A DNA stretch of 64,000 bases, taken from positions 186,001 through 250,000 of the forward strand of contig NZ_WWCJ01000007.1 in NCBI RefSeq assembly GCF_009857475.1, given 5' to 3'. The position numbers and the translations under genes are program-made. The stretch is from Pseudoduganella guangdongensis (lineage in GTDB: Bacteria > Pseudomonadota > Gammaproteobacteria > Burkholderiales > Burkholderiaceae_D). A model generated the notes under the pieces. The model ran no database searches. It had not been told where the DNA came from and was given only the letters and a program-made list of their open reading frames with translations. Every line of letters starts with the position of its first letter. The stretch's first letter is position 1. This document shows positions 1 to 10,396 of this stretch, piece by piece.

Positions 1-237
1 GCCTTCCTGCCCGTCGATATCCTGGAAGTGGCCGCTGCGCGCGTCCTCCCAATAGAATACGTCCTGCAGCGAGCTTTCGATATCGGTGATCAGCATGTCC
101 GTCAGCTGCGGCGCGGTGTAGCCCAGCACCTGCTCGGCCACCTTGTTGACGACGATGATGCGCAAATCGGCGGGGTCGACCAGCAGCATCATCTGCGGGC
201 TGTGGTCGAGCATGAGCTGGCGCAGTTCGGATATCAC
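1..237 (-). CDS. PAS-domain signalling protein, N-terminal part (runs off window)
   Basis: The first 79 codons of a gene that continues past the left edge. It begins with GTG, and this codon shares four bases (GTGA) with the stop of the upstream HD-GYP gene, so the two are probably translationally coupled. The visible protein reads as the start of a PAS sensor domain: a helix with LMLDHSPQMMLLVDP, then strand-like RIIVVNKVAEQVLGY and a Y/T-rich turn. This is the usual pattern of PAS domains heading sensor kinases or GGDEF/EAL proteins. Neighbour and coupling suggest a c-di-GMP turnover or sensory protein, but the output domain is outside the window, so function is open. Confidence 0.75.
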   Translation of the reverse strand, partial: MISELRQLMLDHSPQMMLLVDPADLRIIVVNKVAEQVLGYTAPQLTDMLITDIESSLQDVFYWEDARSGHFQDIDGQEG

Positions 238-1514
238 CCGGCCGCCCCTTGTCCCGGCGAGGTCGCGTCGAAATAATAGCTGACCCGCTTGCGCGGGCTG
301 AGGTAGGCGTAGATCTCCTTGGGCACCTGCGCCGGCTTGATGGCGCGCACGATATTCAGGTCGTGCTCGCGCTCCATATCGACCATGACCGCGTCGTCGC
401 GCGGCACCCCGGCTTCGTACACCACCAGCTCCGGTTTGTTCGGCTTTTCCGTGTTGATGGTGGCCACCATGCCGGTGGCGCCATTCGACAGCTGCACGAT
501 GGTGCCCGGCGGGTACACGCCCAGGCAGCGGATGAAGACCTGCAGCAGCTTGGGATCGAATTTGCCGCGATGCTTGGCGAACATCAGCGACAGCGCCTCG
601 TGCGGGGTCAGGCCCGGCGTGCCGTTGTGCGGGTTGCACAGGCGGTCGTAGTAATTGGCGATGCAGACGATGCGCGGCAGCAGGCCGATGCCCTCGCCTT
701 TCAGGCGGGCCGGGTAGCCGCTGCCGTCGAACATCTCGTGGTGGTCGCGCACGATGGCCTGGGCGGCGGCCGGGAACTTGAGCTGCTGTCCCATCTCGGC
801 GCCGACCGCGCTGTGCGTTTCGTACAGGTGCTGTTCGGTGCTGCTCCAGGCTTCGCTCTTGGCCAGCACGCGGTCGGGGATGTTGCGCACGCCGATATCG
901 TGGAACATGGCGCCGATGCCCATCGCGCCGGCGACTTCGCGCGGCAGCTTGATGTCGCGCGCGATCATCATCGACAGCATGGTGACGTTGAGCGAATGCA
1001 GATAGATCTCCTCCCCGCCCAGGCGGTCGCCCATCACGTGGATGGCCAGCTCCGGCGCGCTCAGGATGGAATCGGCGATCTTGCCGATGATCTCGCTGGC
1101 GCGCTGCAGGCCCTGCACGGGTTGGGCGAAGATGCTCTTTTCCATGTCGCGCATCGCGCGCGCGGTATCGACAAAGGCGTGCTCGATGCGGGCGGCATTC
1201 TCACGCTGCTGGCGCATGCGCCCCATCATGGCGCGCTTGAGGGCGAGTTCGGGCGATTCGGCGGCGGGCGGCGGCGCCTCTTGCGCCGTGCCGCTGTCCG
1301 GCTCATCGATCAGGAGGTTGGCCGGCTGCACGTCGCTCAACGCCGGGTCGATGCGGATCTTGCGCAGGCCCAGGCTGCGCAGCTGGTTGATCTGCTCCTG
1401 CGACTTGATCTTGAAGTGGCTGAAGGCAAAAGGATGCTCAAACCACTTCAGGTCGAGGTGGACGTAGATACCGACCTGCAGCTGCTCCAACAGGATGTCC
1501 TGAGTCTCCGGCAT
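234..1514 (-). CDS. HD-GYP domain cyclic-di-GMP phosphodiesterase with DUF3391 N-terminus
   Basis: A 426-residue cytoplasmic protein. Residues 1-65 look like the DUF3391 module that often precedes HD-GYP domains. The HD-GYP domain occupies about residues 135-330: the metal-binding HD pair is in MFHDIGVRNIPDRVL (H205, D206), followed by HHEMFDGSGYPARLKGEG with the HHE and GYP signatures intact. These residues bind the di- or tri-metal centre that hydrolyses c-di-GMP to GMP or pGpG, so the protein is predicted to be catalytically active. The C-terminal 90 residues form a beta-rich tail common in this subfamily. The gene overlaps the downstream PAS gene by 4 bp. It probably controls motility, surface attachment or both; the exact output cannot be read from the sequence. 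Confidence 0.9.
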   Translation of the reverse strand: MPETQDILLEQLQVGIYVHLDLKWFEHPFAFSHFKIKSQEQINQLRSLGLRKIRIDPALSDVQPANLLIDEPDSGTAQEAPPPAAESPELALKRAMMGRMRQQRENAARIEHAFVDTARAMRDMEKSIFAQPVQGLQRASEIIGKIADSILSAPELAIHVMGDRLGGEEIYLHSLNVTMLSMMIARDIKLPREVAGAMGIGAMFHDIGVRNIPDRVLAKSEAWSSTEQHLYETHSAVGAEMGQQLKFPAAAQAIVRDHHEMFDGSGYPARLKGEGIGLLPRIVCIANYYDRLCNPHNGTPGLTPHEALSLMFAKHRGKFDPKLLQVFIRCLGVYPPGTIVQLSNGATGMVATINTEKPNKPELVVYEAGVPRDDAVMVDMEREHDLNIVRAIKPAQVPKEIYAYLSPRKRVSYYFDATSPGQGAAG

Positions 1515-1591
1515 GCCCGCGCTCCGGTATGTGAGTCGATCAGCCGATTATAGCCGTATGTTCGGCGGCGAACATGCAATCAACTTGCTAG

Positions 1592-2038
1592 TCAGATGTG
1601 TTGCGGCAGCTGCAGGATGGCTTCCGCGTTGGAGGGGGAGAAGCAGCGGTCGGCCGCTTCCAGGTAGGGCAGCCAGAGGTGGGCGGTGTGTTCGCGCGGG
1701 CTCAGTACGACCGGCACATCGCGCGGTACTTGCACGCTGAAGATGTGTTCCAGGTTGTGCGTGACGCCGGGGGCGTAGCGGTGGCGCCAGACCGGGTAGA
1801 TTTCGTAGATGTTCTGCAGGCCCCAGTCGCGCAGCACGCGGTCCTTGCCGTCGGCGATGATGCCGGTTTCTTCGAACAGTTCGCGGGTGGCGGTGGTGAG
1901 CAGGGGTTCGTCGAGGGCGTCTTTGGAGCCGGTGACGGATTGCCAGTAGCCGGGATTGCCGGCGCGCTCGATCAGCAATACTTCGAGGTCGGCGGTGTGG
2001 ATCACCACCAGGACGGATTCGGGGATTTTGTAGCTCAT
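1592..2038 (-). CDS. nudB: Dihydroneopterin triphosphate diphosphatase (NudB-type Nudix hydrolase)
   Basis: A 148-residue Nudix hydrolase. The N-terminus MSYKIPESVLVVIHT matches the NudB family start, and the Nudix box runs through GSKDALDEPLLTTATRELFE plus the following ETG, with the REXXEE core complete. NudB removes pyrophosphate from 7,8-dihydroneopterin triphosphate, the second step of folate synthesis. It lies downstream of aspS on the same strand, the gene order seen in other betaproteobacteria. There is no recognisable ribosome binding site: the start codon comes a few bases after the U-run of a strong terminator hairpin (2047-2074). The NudB assignment is favoured over other Nudix hydrolases by the N-terminus and the aspS neighbour. 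Confidence 0.85.
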   Translation of the reverse strand: MSYKIPESVLVVIHTADLEVLLIERAGNPGYWQSVTGSKDALDEPLLTTATRELFEETGIIADGKDRVLRDWGLQNIYEIYPVWRHRYAPGVTHNLEHIFSVQVPRDVPVVLSPREHTAHLWLPYLEAADRCFSPSNAEAILQLPQHI

Positions 2039-2046
2039 GCAAAGAA

Positions 2047-2074
2047 AAAGGGCGGGCTTTGCAGCCCGCCCTTT
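2047..2074 (-). terminator. Intrinsic terminator after aspS
   Basis: A perfect 12-bp stem (AAAGGGCGGGCT pairing with AGCCCGCCCTTT) with a 4-nt loop, followed on the minus strand by a TTTTTCTTT run. It lies between the aspS stop and the nudB start codon. The U-run ends only a few nucleotides before the nudB ATG, so the hairpin occupies the space where a ribosome binding site would be. Confidence 0.85.
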
Positions 2075-2083
2075 GGCAGCTAA

Positions 2084-3889
<1,806 letters not shown>

Positions 3890-3915
3890 ATTGGTTCTCA
3901 GTTTCAGGTTAAATT

Positions 3916-4494
3916 TTATTCAGGGACGACAACGCCCATCGACACGATGTACTTCAATGCGGCATCGACGCTCATATCGAGTTCGATCACGTCTTTTTTC
4001 GGCATCATCAGGAAGAAGCCGGAAGTCGGGTTCGGCGTGGTTGGCACATACACGCTGATGTACTCATCATCCAGGTGCTTCTGCACTTCGGTGGCCGGCG
4101 CGCCGGTCAGGAAGGCGATCGTGCGCGAACCCGCGTGCGGATACGGCACCAGCACGGCCTTGCGGAAGGCATTGCCGGAATCGGAAAACAGGGTATCCGA
4201 GACCTGCTTCACGCTGCCGTACAGGGAGCTGACCACCGGAATGCGGTGCAGCAGCTTTTCCCACTGGCGGATCACGAAGTTGCCGACCAGGTTGTTGGTC
4301 AGCAGGCCGGTCAGGAACACGATCAGCACGGTCACGATGGTGCCCAGGCCGGAAATCCGGTAATCCTTGGACAGCCATTTTTCCGGAATCAGCAGCAGCG
4401 ACTGGTCCATGGTGGTGATCACCAGGTTCAGCACCCAGGCCGTGATCGCCAGCGGTACCAGGACCAGCAGGCCGGTTATGAAATATTTGCGCAT
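3916..4494 (-). CDS. DUF502 family inner-membrane protein
   Basis: A 192-residue membrane protein from the start [20 protein letters not shown]; an upstream in-frame extension to 4638 is proline/arginine-rich and overlaps the next gene, so it was discarded. Two hydrophobic segments are seen at about residues 5-27 and 50-75, followed by a soluble part containing [16 protein letters not shown] and [18 protein letters not shown], which are hallmarks of the DUF502 family. Members are widespread in proteobacteria and plants (LIKE COV); their molecular function is unknown. The gene sits between aspS and a FmdB-type zinc ribbon gene, a conserved betaproteobacterial trio that suggests one transcript ending after aspS. 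Confidence 0.85.
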   Translation of the reverse strand: MRKYFITGLLVLVPLAITAWVLNLVITTMDQSLLLIPEKWLSKDYRISGLGTIVTVLIVFLTGLLTNNLVGNFVIRQWEKLLHRIPVVSSLYGSVKQVSDTLFSDSGNAFRKAVLVPYPHAGSRTIAFLTGAPATEVQKHLDDEYISVYVPTTPNPTSGFFLMMPKKDVIELDMSVDAALKYIVSMGVVVPE

Positions 4495-4516
4495 CGGGTT
4501 CCTTGTGCGGGCTAAA

Positions 4517-4813
4517 TCACGCCTCGCTGGTGGACTTGGCCGGCGCCGCTGCCGGCGCTGGGTCGGCTGCCGCAGGAGCGGCCGGTGCATCGGTCTTGGG
4601 CGCACTGGCGACGCCGGTCGCCGGGGCGCTGCCGCCACGGAAATCGGTCACGTACCAGCCGGTGCCTTTCAATTGGAAGCCGGCTGCGGTCAGTTGCTTT
4701 TTAAAGGTGGACTTGCCGCAGGAAGGGCAATCCGTGAGCTGCGGATCGGAGATCTTTTGCAGCACATCCTTGGCAAAGCCACATTCCTCGCAGCGGTAAG
4801 CGTAGATAGGCAT
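4517..4813 (-). CDS. FmdB-family zinc ribbon protein
   Basis: A 98-residue protein with an N-terminal zinc ribbon: MPIYAYRCEECGFAKD supplies Cys8 and Cys11, and DCPSCGK supplies Cys29 and Cys32. This CxxC-x17-CxxC arrangement is the FmdB/CxxC_CXXC_SSSS family pattern. It is followed by the conserved GFQLKGTGWYVTDF segment and a low-complexity Ala/Pro/Thr tail from about residue 64. The family role is unresolved; small zinc ribbons of this type have been proposed to regulate gene expression. It is probably co-transcribed with the DUF502 gene 22 bp downstream and aspS. Confidence 0.85.
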   Translation of the reverse strand: MPIYAYRCEECGFAKDVLQKISDPQLTDCPSCGKSTFKKQLTAAGFQLKGTGWYVTDFRGGSAPATGVASAPKTDAPAAPAAADPAPAAAPAKSTSEA

Positions 4814-4847
4814 CTGTTACTCCGCAAAAAACATCAAAAACCCTGAA

Positions 4848-5528
4848 TTATAAGCCTTTTTTCCGACGCCAGGCCATCCAGCGCTCCTTGCCCTGGAATA
4901 CGGGAAGAGAGTCTTCGACCGGCTCGTCCCATTCGAGGCTGAAGTGAGCGCTCATTAACGCGTCCAGCTGCTGCCGGTCGGCGCCAAAGGGCGGGCCTTT
5001 GGGATTGTCGTCGAAGAAGAAATAGCCCAGCAGCAGGCCGCCTGCGGGCAGCAGCTCGGCCCAACGCTGGACCACGCGCGGCCACATCTCGCGCGGCATG
5101 GCGCACAGGAAGGCGCGTTCGTAGATCAGGTCCGGGGTCGCGGGGTAGGTGAAGAAATCGGCTTGCACCACGTGCGCGCGCCAGCGGCCGAGGTTCTGTT
5201 GTGCCGCAGCAACGGCGGCCGGGGAGAAGTCGATGGCGGTGGCGTCCCAGCCGGCTTCGCAGAAGGCTTGCAGTTCATAGGCGGTGCCGCAGCCGGGGAT
5301 TAGAGCCGCGAAACCCGGTAGATCTGGGTCAGACCCAAGGGTCAGACCCTGACTCGCGGCGGCCGCAGGCTTGGGTCCGACCCTTGGGTCGGACCCAGGT
5401 TTACCGGGTTGAAGCCAGGCGGAGAGCTGCGCAGGAACACCACCCCGATCCCACGGCGTAAACGCCCCCTCAAACCGCTGGTCCCAAAACTCCGGCGTCC
5501 TGGGATCGCGGTTAGAGAACTCGGGCAT
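4848..5528 (-). CDS. TPMT-type SAM-dependent methyltransferase carrying an in-frame palindromic repeat insertion
   Basis: A 226-residue methyltransferase of the thiopurine S-methyltransferase type, read from [19 protein letters not shown]; a longer start at 5579 would overlap ubiB by 68 bp instead of 17. SAM-binding motif I is [20 protein letters not shown], followed by TAIDFS and the acidic post-motif strand. The family acts on thiol, selenium or tellurium compounds, but the substrate here is unknown. The odd feature is a 33-residue Gly/Pro/Ser/Asp-rich stretch (about residues 40-73) between the N-terminal helix (VPAQLSAWL) and motif I. It is encoded exactly by a 99-bp compound palindromic element (5312-5410) and is absent from the normal layout of this family. 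It falls in a surface-loop position and keeps the frame open. Confidence 0.85.
   Translation of the reverse strand: MPEFSNRDPRTPEFWDQRFEGAFTPWDRGGVPAQLSAWLQPGKPGSDPRVGPKPAAAASQGLTLGSDPDLPGFAALIPGCGTAYELQAFCEAGWDATAIDFSPAAVAAAQQNLGRWRAHVVQADFFTYPATPDLIYERAFLCAMPREMWPRVVQRWAELLPAGGLLLGYFFFDDNPKGPPFGADRQQLDALMSAHFSLEWDEPVEDSLPVFQGKERWMAWRRKKGL
5312..5410. repeat. REP/BIME-like compound palindrome inserted in frame in a coding sequence
   Basis: A 99-bp element bounded by the inverted arms AACCCGGTA (5312-5320) and TACCGGGTT (5402-5410). Inside are two hairpins made of GGGTCAGACCC/GGGTCAGACCC and GGGTCCGACCC/GGGTCGGACCC units, each pair separated by 2 bp. The arms and GGGTCNGACCC-type core also occur in the element at 17961-18134, so the two belong to one family. 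Length is exactly 33 codons and no stop is introduced in the methyltransferase frame. Confidence 0.85.
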
Positions 5529-7071
5529 AAACCTGGTACGCCACCGCGCCCACCACAAACGCCCCGATAAAGAAGGCAAAGAACGACATCAGCCGGTTCG
5601 TGTGCCGCTGCTCCGCCACCAGCAGCGCCAGCAGCGCCCGCGTCTCCACATCCCGCTCCGACGCCACGGTCAGCGCCTGGTGCGCCAAACGCGGCAGCTG
5701 CGGGAAGATATGCGAATAGCGCGGCGCTTCCGCCTTCAGCCGCTCCACCAGCCCGCGCCAGCCCACCTGCTCGCCCATCCAGCGCTCCAGGTAAGGCTTG
5801 GCCGTCTTCCACAAATCCAGGTCCGGATCGAGCTGGCGCCCCAGGCCCTCGATATTGAGCAGGGTCTTTTGCAGCAGCACCAGCTGCGGCTGCACCTCCA
5901 CATTAAAGCGGCGCGAAGTCTGGAACAGGCGCAGCAACACCTGGCCGAAGGAAATATCTTTCAGCGGACGATCAAAGATCGGCTCGCAGCAAGCGCGCAC
6001 CGCCGCCTCCAGCTCATCGACGCGGGTTTCTTTGGGCGCCCAGCCCGACTCGATATGCGCCTCCGCCACGCGCTTGTAATCGCGGCGGAAGAAGGCCAGG
6101 AAGTTCTGCGACAGGTAATCCTTGTCGTAATCAGTCAGTGTGCCGACGATGCCGAAGTCCAGCGCGATGTAGCGGCCGAATGTCTCCGGTTCGATCGACA
6201 CCAGGATATTCCCCGGGTGCATATCGGCATGGAAGAAGCCATCGCGGAACACCTGGGTGAAAAAGATCTCCACGCCGTCGGACGACAGCTTCTTCAGGTC
6301 CACGCCAGCCTCGATCAGGCGCTCGATCTGCGACACCGGAATGCCGTGCATGCGCTCCATCACGATCACGCCGCTGGAGCAATAATCCCAATACATTTCC
6401 GGCACCAGCAGCAATTTCGATTCGGCGAAATTACGGCGCAGCTGGCTGGCGTTGGCCGCCTCGCGCATCAGGTCCAGTTCATCGTGCAGGTACTTGTCGA
6501 ACTCCTGCACCACTTCCTGGATCTTCAGGCGCGATGCATCCGCCCATAGCTTGTTGATGAAATTGGCCGCGATATGCATCAGCGCCACGTCTTCATCGAT
6601 CAGCTTCTTCATGCCCGGGCGCAGCACCTTGACCGCCACCTGGGTACCGTCCTTGAGCGCGGCAAAGTGCACCTGGGCGATCGAGGCCGAGGCCACCGGC
6701 ACCCGTTCAAAGCGCGCAAACAATTCGTCCGGATGGGCGCCCAGCGACTCTTCGATCATCTGGATCGCCAGGTCGGAGTCGAACGGCGGCACGCGGTCCT
6801 GCAGCTTGGACAGCTCGGTCACGATATCGATCGGGAACAGGTCGCTGCGGGTGGACAGCACCTGGCCGAACTTCACGAAGATCGGGCCCAGCTCCTCCAG
6901 CGCGCGGCGCAGGCGCACGGCGCGCGGCGTCGACAGGTCGCGCCAGAAGAAGACGGTATCGAGGAATTTGCTGATGCGCGGCTTGTCGAAGCCTGAAATA
7001 GCGATTTCGTCCAGCCCGTAGCGGACCGAGACGCGGACAATCTTGAACAGCCGGAGGAATTTGCGAATCAT
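5512..7071 (-). CDS. ubiB: UbiB, atypical kinase/ATPase required for ubiquinone biosynthesis
   Basis: A 519-residue member of the ABC1/UbiB/ADCK family. The family KxGQ signature is in [15 protein letters not shown], the nucleotide-binding lysine in [12 protein letters not shown], and the kinase-like loop in [16 protein letters not shown] with the DFG-like ALDFGIVG. The C-terminus (about 490-519) is one or two hydrophobic segments, [20 protein letters not shown], which anchor it in the inner membrane. UbiB supports assembly or access of the Coq intermediates rather than a ring modification. It overlaps ubiJ by 4 bp (ATGA) upstream and the methyltransferase by 17 bp downstream, so ubiE-Tim44-ubiJ-ubiB read as a ubiquinone gene cluster. 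Confidence 0.96.
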   Translation of the reverse strand: MIRKFLRLFKIVRVSVRYGLDEIAISGFDKPRISKFLDTVFFWRDLSTPRAVRLRRALEELGPIFVKFGQVLSTRSDLFPIDIVTELSKLQDRVPPFDSDLAIQMIEESLGAHPDELFARFERVPVASASIAQVHFAALKDGTQVAVKVLRPGMKKLIDEDVALMHIAANFINKLWADASRLKIQEVVQEFDKYLHDELDLMREAANASQLRRNFAESKLLLVPEMYWDYCSSGVIVMERMHGIPVSQIERLIEAGVDLKKLSSDGVEIFFTQVFRDGFFHADMHPGNILVSIEPETFGRYIALDFGIVGTLTDYDKDYLSQNFLAFFRRDYKRVAEAHIESGWAPKETRVDELEAAVRACCEPIFDRPLKDISFGQVLLRLFQTSRRFNVEVQPQLVLLQKTLLNIEGLGRQLDPDLDLWKTAKPYLERWMGEQVGWRGLVERLKAEAPRYSHIFPQLPRLAHQALTVASERDVETRALLALLVAEQRHTNRLMSFFAFFIGAFVVGAVAYQVYARVL

Positions 7072-7676
7072 TTAGCCAGTTTTTGTTCGAGTTTTTCCAG
7101 CCGCTTGCTGGCGCGTTCCACGTCGTCGCGGAAGCGGGTCACATCGGCCGCAAAGCTCTCCGCCGCCAACGGGCGGATCAGCATCGGGTTTTCATCGAGG
7201 AAGTATTCTGCGACATTTTCAGCCACTTTGCGCTGGCCGTTGCGCGCCCCCTGCACCACCGCTTTCGCGCCCTGCACCAGGCGCACGGCGGCAATCGGGC
7301 CGACCAGCTTTTCCAGGTCGTATTCCGCCTCCCAGCGCAGCGATTGCGACAGGCGCGACACGGCGTTGGCAAATTCCGCGTCGCCCTCGATCTGCACGTA
7401 GGAGAAGGCGCGCTCGCGGTTCTGCGCAATCAGGGGCAGGTCGCTCAGCTTGAGGCGGATCGTGACCGCCGCCGCCGCATCGCTGGCGGCCGCCTCCACC
7501 ATGCCATCGGGCGTCACGCGCAGGCGCAGCACGGCCGGGCTGGCGTCGATCACGGCCACCTTGCCGGCGTGCAGCTTCAACTCGGTGCGCGCCCACGGCT
7601 CCTGGGCCAGCAGGTGGTTGACGGTAGCGGCGACCGGCATGCTGAGGCCGGGCAGCTTGGGCGGGAATGGGAACAT
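7068..7676 (-). CDS. ubiJ: UbiJ-like SCP2-domain ubiquinone accessory factor
   Basis: A 202-residue protein starting at [20 protein letters not shown]; the ORF is open 8 codons further but those lie in the preceding terminator region. Residues 20-110 form an SCP2 (sterol carrier) lipid-binding fold, with [11 protein letters not shown] and [12 protein letters not shown] typical of UbiJ. The C-terminal third is helical and ends in [19 protein letters not shown], matching the amphipathic UbiJ tail. UbiJ binds ubiquinone intermediates in the soluble Ubi complex together with UbiK. The stop overlaps the ubiB start (ATGA). Confidence 0.88.
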   Translation of the reverse strand: MFPFPPKLPGLSMPVAATVNHLLAQEPWARTELKLHAGKVAVIDASPAVLRLRVTPDGMVEAAASDAAAAVTIRLKLSDLPLIAQNRERAFSYVQIEGDAEFANAVSRLSQSLRWEAEYDLEKLVGPIAAVRLVQGAKAVVQGARNGQRKVAENVAEYFLDENPMLIRPLAAESFAADVTRFRDDVERASKRLEKLEQKLAK

Positions 7677-7706
7677 AGTCGTTGTTATCGGATTGCACAA
7701 AACAAA

Positions 7707-7730
7707 ACCGCCCCGGCAAGCCAGGGCGGT
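7707..7730 (-). terminator. Intrinsic terminator after the Tim44-like gene
   Basis: ACCGCCC (7707-7713) pairs with GGGCGGT (7724-7730), and the stem extends inwards with GG/CC around a CAAG loop. On the minus strand it is followed by TTTTGTTTTG. It separates the Tim44-like gene from ubiJ, so the ubiJ-ubiB pair may have its own promoter or rely on read-through. Confidence 0.7.
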
Positions 7731-7757
7731 CTCGATCTTACCAGTTACAGCGCGGTG

Positions 7758-8705
7758 TCACGCCACTTGCTGGATACCTGCCAGCATCCAGCCGGTGTTG
7801 CCGCTGACTGGTTTGCTCAGGTTCCAGACTTCCTGGAACGATTCCGGCAGCGCGTCGGCGGCCGGCTTCATGGTGCCCCAGAACTTGACGCTGGCCATGT
7901 ATTCGCGGCCGTCGTTCTCAATGCCCAGCAGCTCGGCATCGATGGTCACCACATCGGTGTACTCGGCTTGCGCGCCGCGTTCCTGGATCTGCATGCGCAG
8001 CTCGGCGAACACTTCCGGCGTGGTGAAGGTGCGGATATCTTCCACGTCGGCCTTGTCCCATGCCGCTTGCAGGCGGATGTAGTTCGACTTGGCCGCGCGC
8101 AGGAAGCCGGCGGTATCGAAGTCAGCCGGCACGCCCCATGGGGTGTGCGCGGCGGCGGCGCTGGCCACCGGCGCTACTGCCGGAGCAGCCGCTGGCTGCA
8201 CTGGCTGGAAGGCCATCGGCTGTTGCGGCTGTTGCGGCTGTGGGTTGTAGCCCGCACCCGCGCCGCTGAAGGCCGCTGCCGGCTGCATGCCTGCCGGCTG
8301 CGATTTACGGCGAATCATGGCGATGATGAAGAAGATCACGCCGCCGATCAGGGCGATGGTCAGGATGGTGCCGATCGCGGAAGCAAATGCGCCGCCAATA
8401 CCCAGGCTCGACAGCAACGCGCCCAGGCCCAGGCCCAGCAACGCGCCGCCCAGCAGGCCTTTCCACATGCTAGGTTTCTGGACCGGTGCCGCAGCCGGCG
8501 CCGCGCCCGGACGGCCCGCTGCCGGCGCAGCGGTCGGAGCCGCAGGTGCCGGCGCAGGGGTGGCCTGCTTCGGCATGCTGTTCACGTTTTGCGACTGACG
8601 GCCAATCGATTTACCACCACCCATCGGGCGGGCCGACAGCTCAGCCATGGTGCTCATAGCGGTCATCACGATGGTCGCGCCGACCAGGAATTTTTTAATG
8701 TTCAT
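7758..8705 (-). CDS. Tim44-like domain membrane protein
   Basis: A 315-residue protein starting MNIKKFLVGATIVMTAM. After a cleavable-looking or anchoring N-terminal hydrophobic segment comes an Ala/Pro-rich stretch (about 45-75), then hydrophobic segments around SMWKGLLGGALLGLGLGALL and TILTIALIGGVIFFIIAMI, a second Pro/Gln/Ala-rich linker, and a C-terminal Tim44-like domain (about 190-315: DFDTAGFLRAAKSNYIRLQ, PEVFAELRMQI). The family shares a fold with mitochondrial Tim44; the bacterial role is not established. In betaproteobacteria it regularly sits between ubiE and ubiJ, as here, 14 bp after ubiE. Confidence 0.88.
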   Translation of the reverse strand: MNIKKFLVGATIVMTAMSTMAELSARPMGGGKSIGRQSQNVNSMPKQATPAPAPAAPTAAPAAGRPGAAPAAAPVQKPSMWKGLLGGALLGLGLGALLSSLGIGGAFASAIGTILTIALIGGVIFFIIAMIRRKSQPAGMQPAAAFSGAGAGYNPQPQQPQQPMAFQPVQPAAAPAVAPVASAAAAHTPWGVPADFDTAGFLRAAKSNYIRLQAAWDKADVEDIRTFTTPEVFAELRMQIQERGAQAEYTDVVTIDAELLGIENDGREYMASVKFWGTMKPAADALPESFQEVWNLSKPVSGNTGWMLAGIQQVA

Positions 8706-8719
8706 CGTAGTAGTTTGTC

Positions 8720-9454
8720 TCACATTTTGATGCCAGTGTGTAAAGCGGCCACACCTGCCGTCAGGTTGTAATACTGCACACGCTCCAGACCAGCAGCCTG
8801 CATCATGGTCTTCAGCGTTTCCTGATCCGGGTGCATGCGGATGGATTCGGCCAGGTAGCGGTAGCTCTCCGAATCATTGGCCACTTTCTGGCCCATCCAC
8901 GGCAACACCGTGAAGGAATAGAAATCATAAGGTTTTTGCAATGCCGGAGCCACTTTCGAAAACTCCAGCACCAACAACTTGCCGCCCGGCTTCAGCACAC
9001 GGCGCATTTCGGACAGTGCCACATCCTTGTGCGTCATGTTGCGCAGGCCGAACGCCACGCTGACACGGTCAAAATAATTGTCCGGGAAGGGCAATTTTTC
9101 CGCATCGCAGATCAATGTGGGGGTGACCAGGCCTTTATTCAAGAGGCGATCGCGGCCCACACGCAGCATTGACTCATTGATATCGGTCAGCCACACCTCG
9201 CCGCTCGGACCGGCCGCCTTGGCGAAGGCTTTGGCCAGGTCGCCGGTGCCGCCCGCAATGTCCAGCACCTTCATGCCCGGGCGCACTGCCGCGTTGGCAA
9301 TGGTGAAGGCTTTCCAGATGCGGTGCAAGCCGCCGGACAGCAAATCGTTCATCACGTCGTATTTGGCGGCAACGGAGTGGAAGACTTTGGCGACTTCCTT
9401 GACTTTGTCGTCTTCGTTGACGGTTTTATAACCGAAATGGGTAGTGTTGGTCAT
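8720..9454 (-). CDS. ubiE: Ubiquinone/menaquinone C-methyltransferase UbiE
   Basis: A 244-residue SAM-dependent methyltransferase, read from [17 protein letters not shown]; the ORF extends upstream but without family resemblance. Family signatures are [19 protein letters not shown] near the N-terminus, motif [17 protein letters not shown], and [15 protein letters not shown] with [16 protein letters not shown]. UbiE carries out the C-methylation of 2-methoxy-6-polyprenyl-1,4-benzoquinol. The C-terminus [16 protein letters not shown] is the family ending, so the protein is complete. Confidence 0.97.
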   Translation of the reverse strand: MTNTTHFGYKTVNEDDKVKEVAKVFHSVAAKYDVMNDLLSGGLHRIWKAFTIANAAVRPGMKVLDIAGGTGDLAKAFAKAAGPSGEVWLTDINESMLRVGRDRLLNKGLVTPTLICDAEKLPFPDNYFDRVSVAFGLRNMTHKDVALSEMRRVLKPGGKLLVLEFSKVAPALQKPYDFYSFTVLPWMGQKVANDSESYRYLAESIRMHPDQETLKTMMQAAGLERVQYYNLTAGVAALHTGIKM

Positions 9455-9588
9455 ATCCAGGGTGCCTTGTAATTGCCGCATTATACATTTGTGGGGTGCC
9501 GCACAGATTTTGCAGAAGCTTGTCAACCAGAATGCTCAACGAGTCGTTTTATGGCTCAGACGATTTGTCAGTCTTTAGGAGATTTCAG

Positions 9589-9837
9589 ATGGAGCTTCAG
9601 CAAAAATTGCCCGCGGACATTATTTTCCCGGATATCGACGAAGCCACCAAGCAGTTCATTGATGCCACCCGCGCCCAATCGCGCGCCCTGGCGTCTGCCG
9701 AGCCGCACCCAATGACCTTCAACGTTGAGGCAATCCGCCGCCTGACCCCGGAAGCCCGCGCCGCATTCCGCTACATCTGGGAACGCGAGCAGCAGCGCTA
9801 CGAGGAATTCCAGCGCCGCAAGATGATGGTCAACTGA
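9589..9837 (+). CDS. Small hypothetical protein (82 aa)
   Basis: An 82-residue protein starting MELQQKLPADIIFPDI. A good ribosome binding site (AGGAG, 6 nt before the ATG) selects this start over an upstream in-frame ATG at 9496. No signal peptide or membrane segment. The second half, RRLTPEARAAFRYIWEREQQ followed by a basic RRK end, is strongly helical and charged. I do not recognise the family. It is a single plus-strand gene between minus-strand ubiE and the YciI gene, so it needs its own promoter. Confidence 0.6.
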   Translation: MELQQKLPADIIFPDIDEATKQFIDATRAQSRALASAEPHPMTFNVEAIRRLTPEARAAFRYIWEREQQRYEEFQRRKMMVN

Positions 9838-9897
9838 TATTCTTTTCGGGTGGCAACGCGCTGCCCGATCCTTGTTATTTCCCCAAAGCAGGCACCC

Positions 9898-9919
9898 GGA
9901 GTCAGCACAGGCTGACTCC
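9898..9919. repeat. Short perfect hairpin
   Basis: GGAGTCAGC (9898-9906) and GCTGACTCC (9911-9919) form a 9-bp stem with a 4-nt loop in the gap between two convergent genes (9838-9976). No U-run follows on either strand, so it is not a standard intrinsic terminator. Confidence 0.5.
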
Positions 9920-9976
9920 ATGCCCTGCACGCTTTACCTCGACACCCCCCTCCTCTGCGCCCGGGCTGGACCAAGA

Positions 9977-10333
9977 CTAGGCCGCCGGTGGCGACGCCAG
10001 GGGGCGCACCTCGACGCAGCCATCGAGCGCAGTCGGACAGCGGGCGGCCCATTCAAGGGCATCGTCCATTGACGCGCAGTCGATCAGGAAGTAGCCGCCA
10101 AGGGCTTCCTTGGTTTCGGCAAACGGGCCGTCGGTAAAGTGCGGCTGGCCGCGCCGGATGCGGACGGTGCGCGCCTTGCGTACCGGCGCCAGCTCGGCGC
10201 CCGCAACCAGCACCCCGGCCTTCAGCATCGCGTTTTCCAGCGCCCCGTAAGCAGCCATCACCTCGGCCAGCTGGGCGGGCGGCAGCGCGTCGTACACCTT
10301 TTCTTCGGCGTAAATCAATAGCATGAATTGCAC
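9977..10333 (-). CDS. YciI-like (YCII-related domain) protein
   Basis: A 118-residue single-domain protein of the YCII/DGPF family: MQFMLLIYAEEKVY opens the ferredoxin-like fold, the DGPF signature appears as FTDGPFAETKEALGGYFLID, and the conserved His/Asp pocket region follows. Proteins of this kind often sit beside ECF sigma factors, but none is nearby. A perfect AGGAGG lies 5 nt before the GTG at 10333 and 14 nt before the in-frame ATG at 10324, so GTG is the better start. It interrupts the DUF971-ubiE neighbourhood that is contiguous in many relatives. Confidence 0.85.
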   Translation of the reverse strand: MQFMLLIYAEEKVYDALPPAQLAEVMAAYGALENAMLKAGVLVAGAELAPVRKARTVRIRRGQPHFTDGPFAETKEALGGYFLIDCASMDDALEWAARCPTALDGCVEVRPLASPPAA

Positions 10334-10396
10334 GATTTCCTCCTATAAAGTGGTTAGTGCAACTCAACGACGTGCCGGCCGGCGCCGGATCGACAA

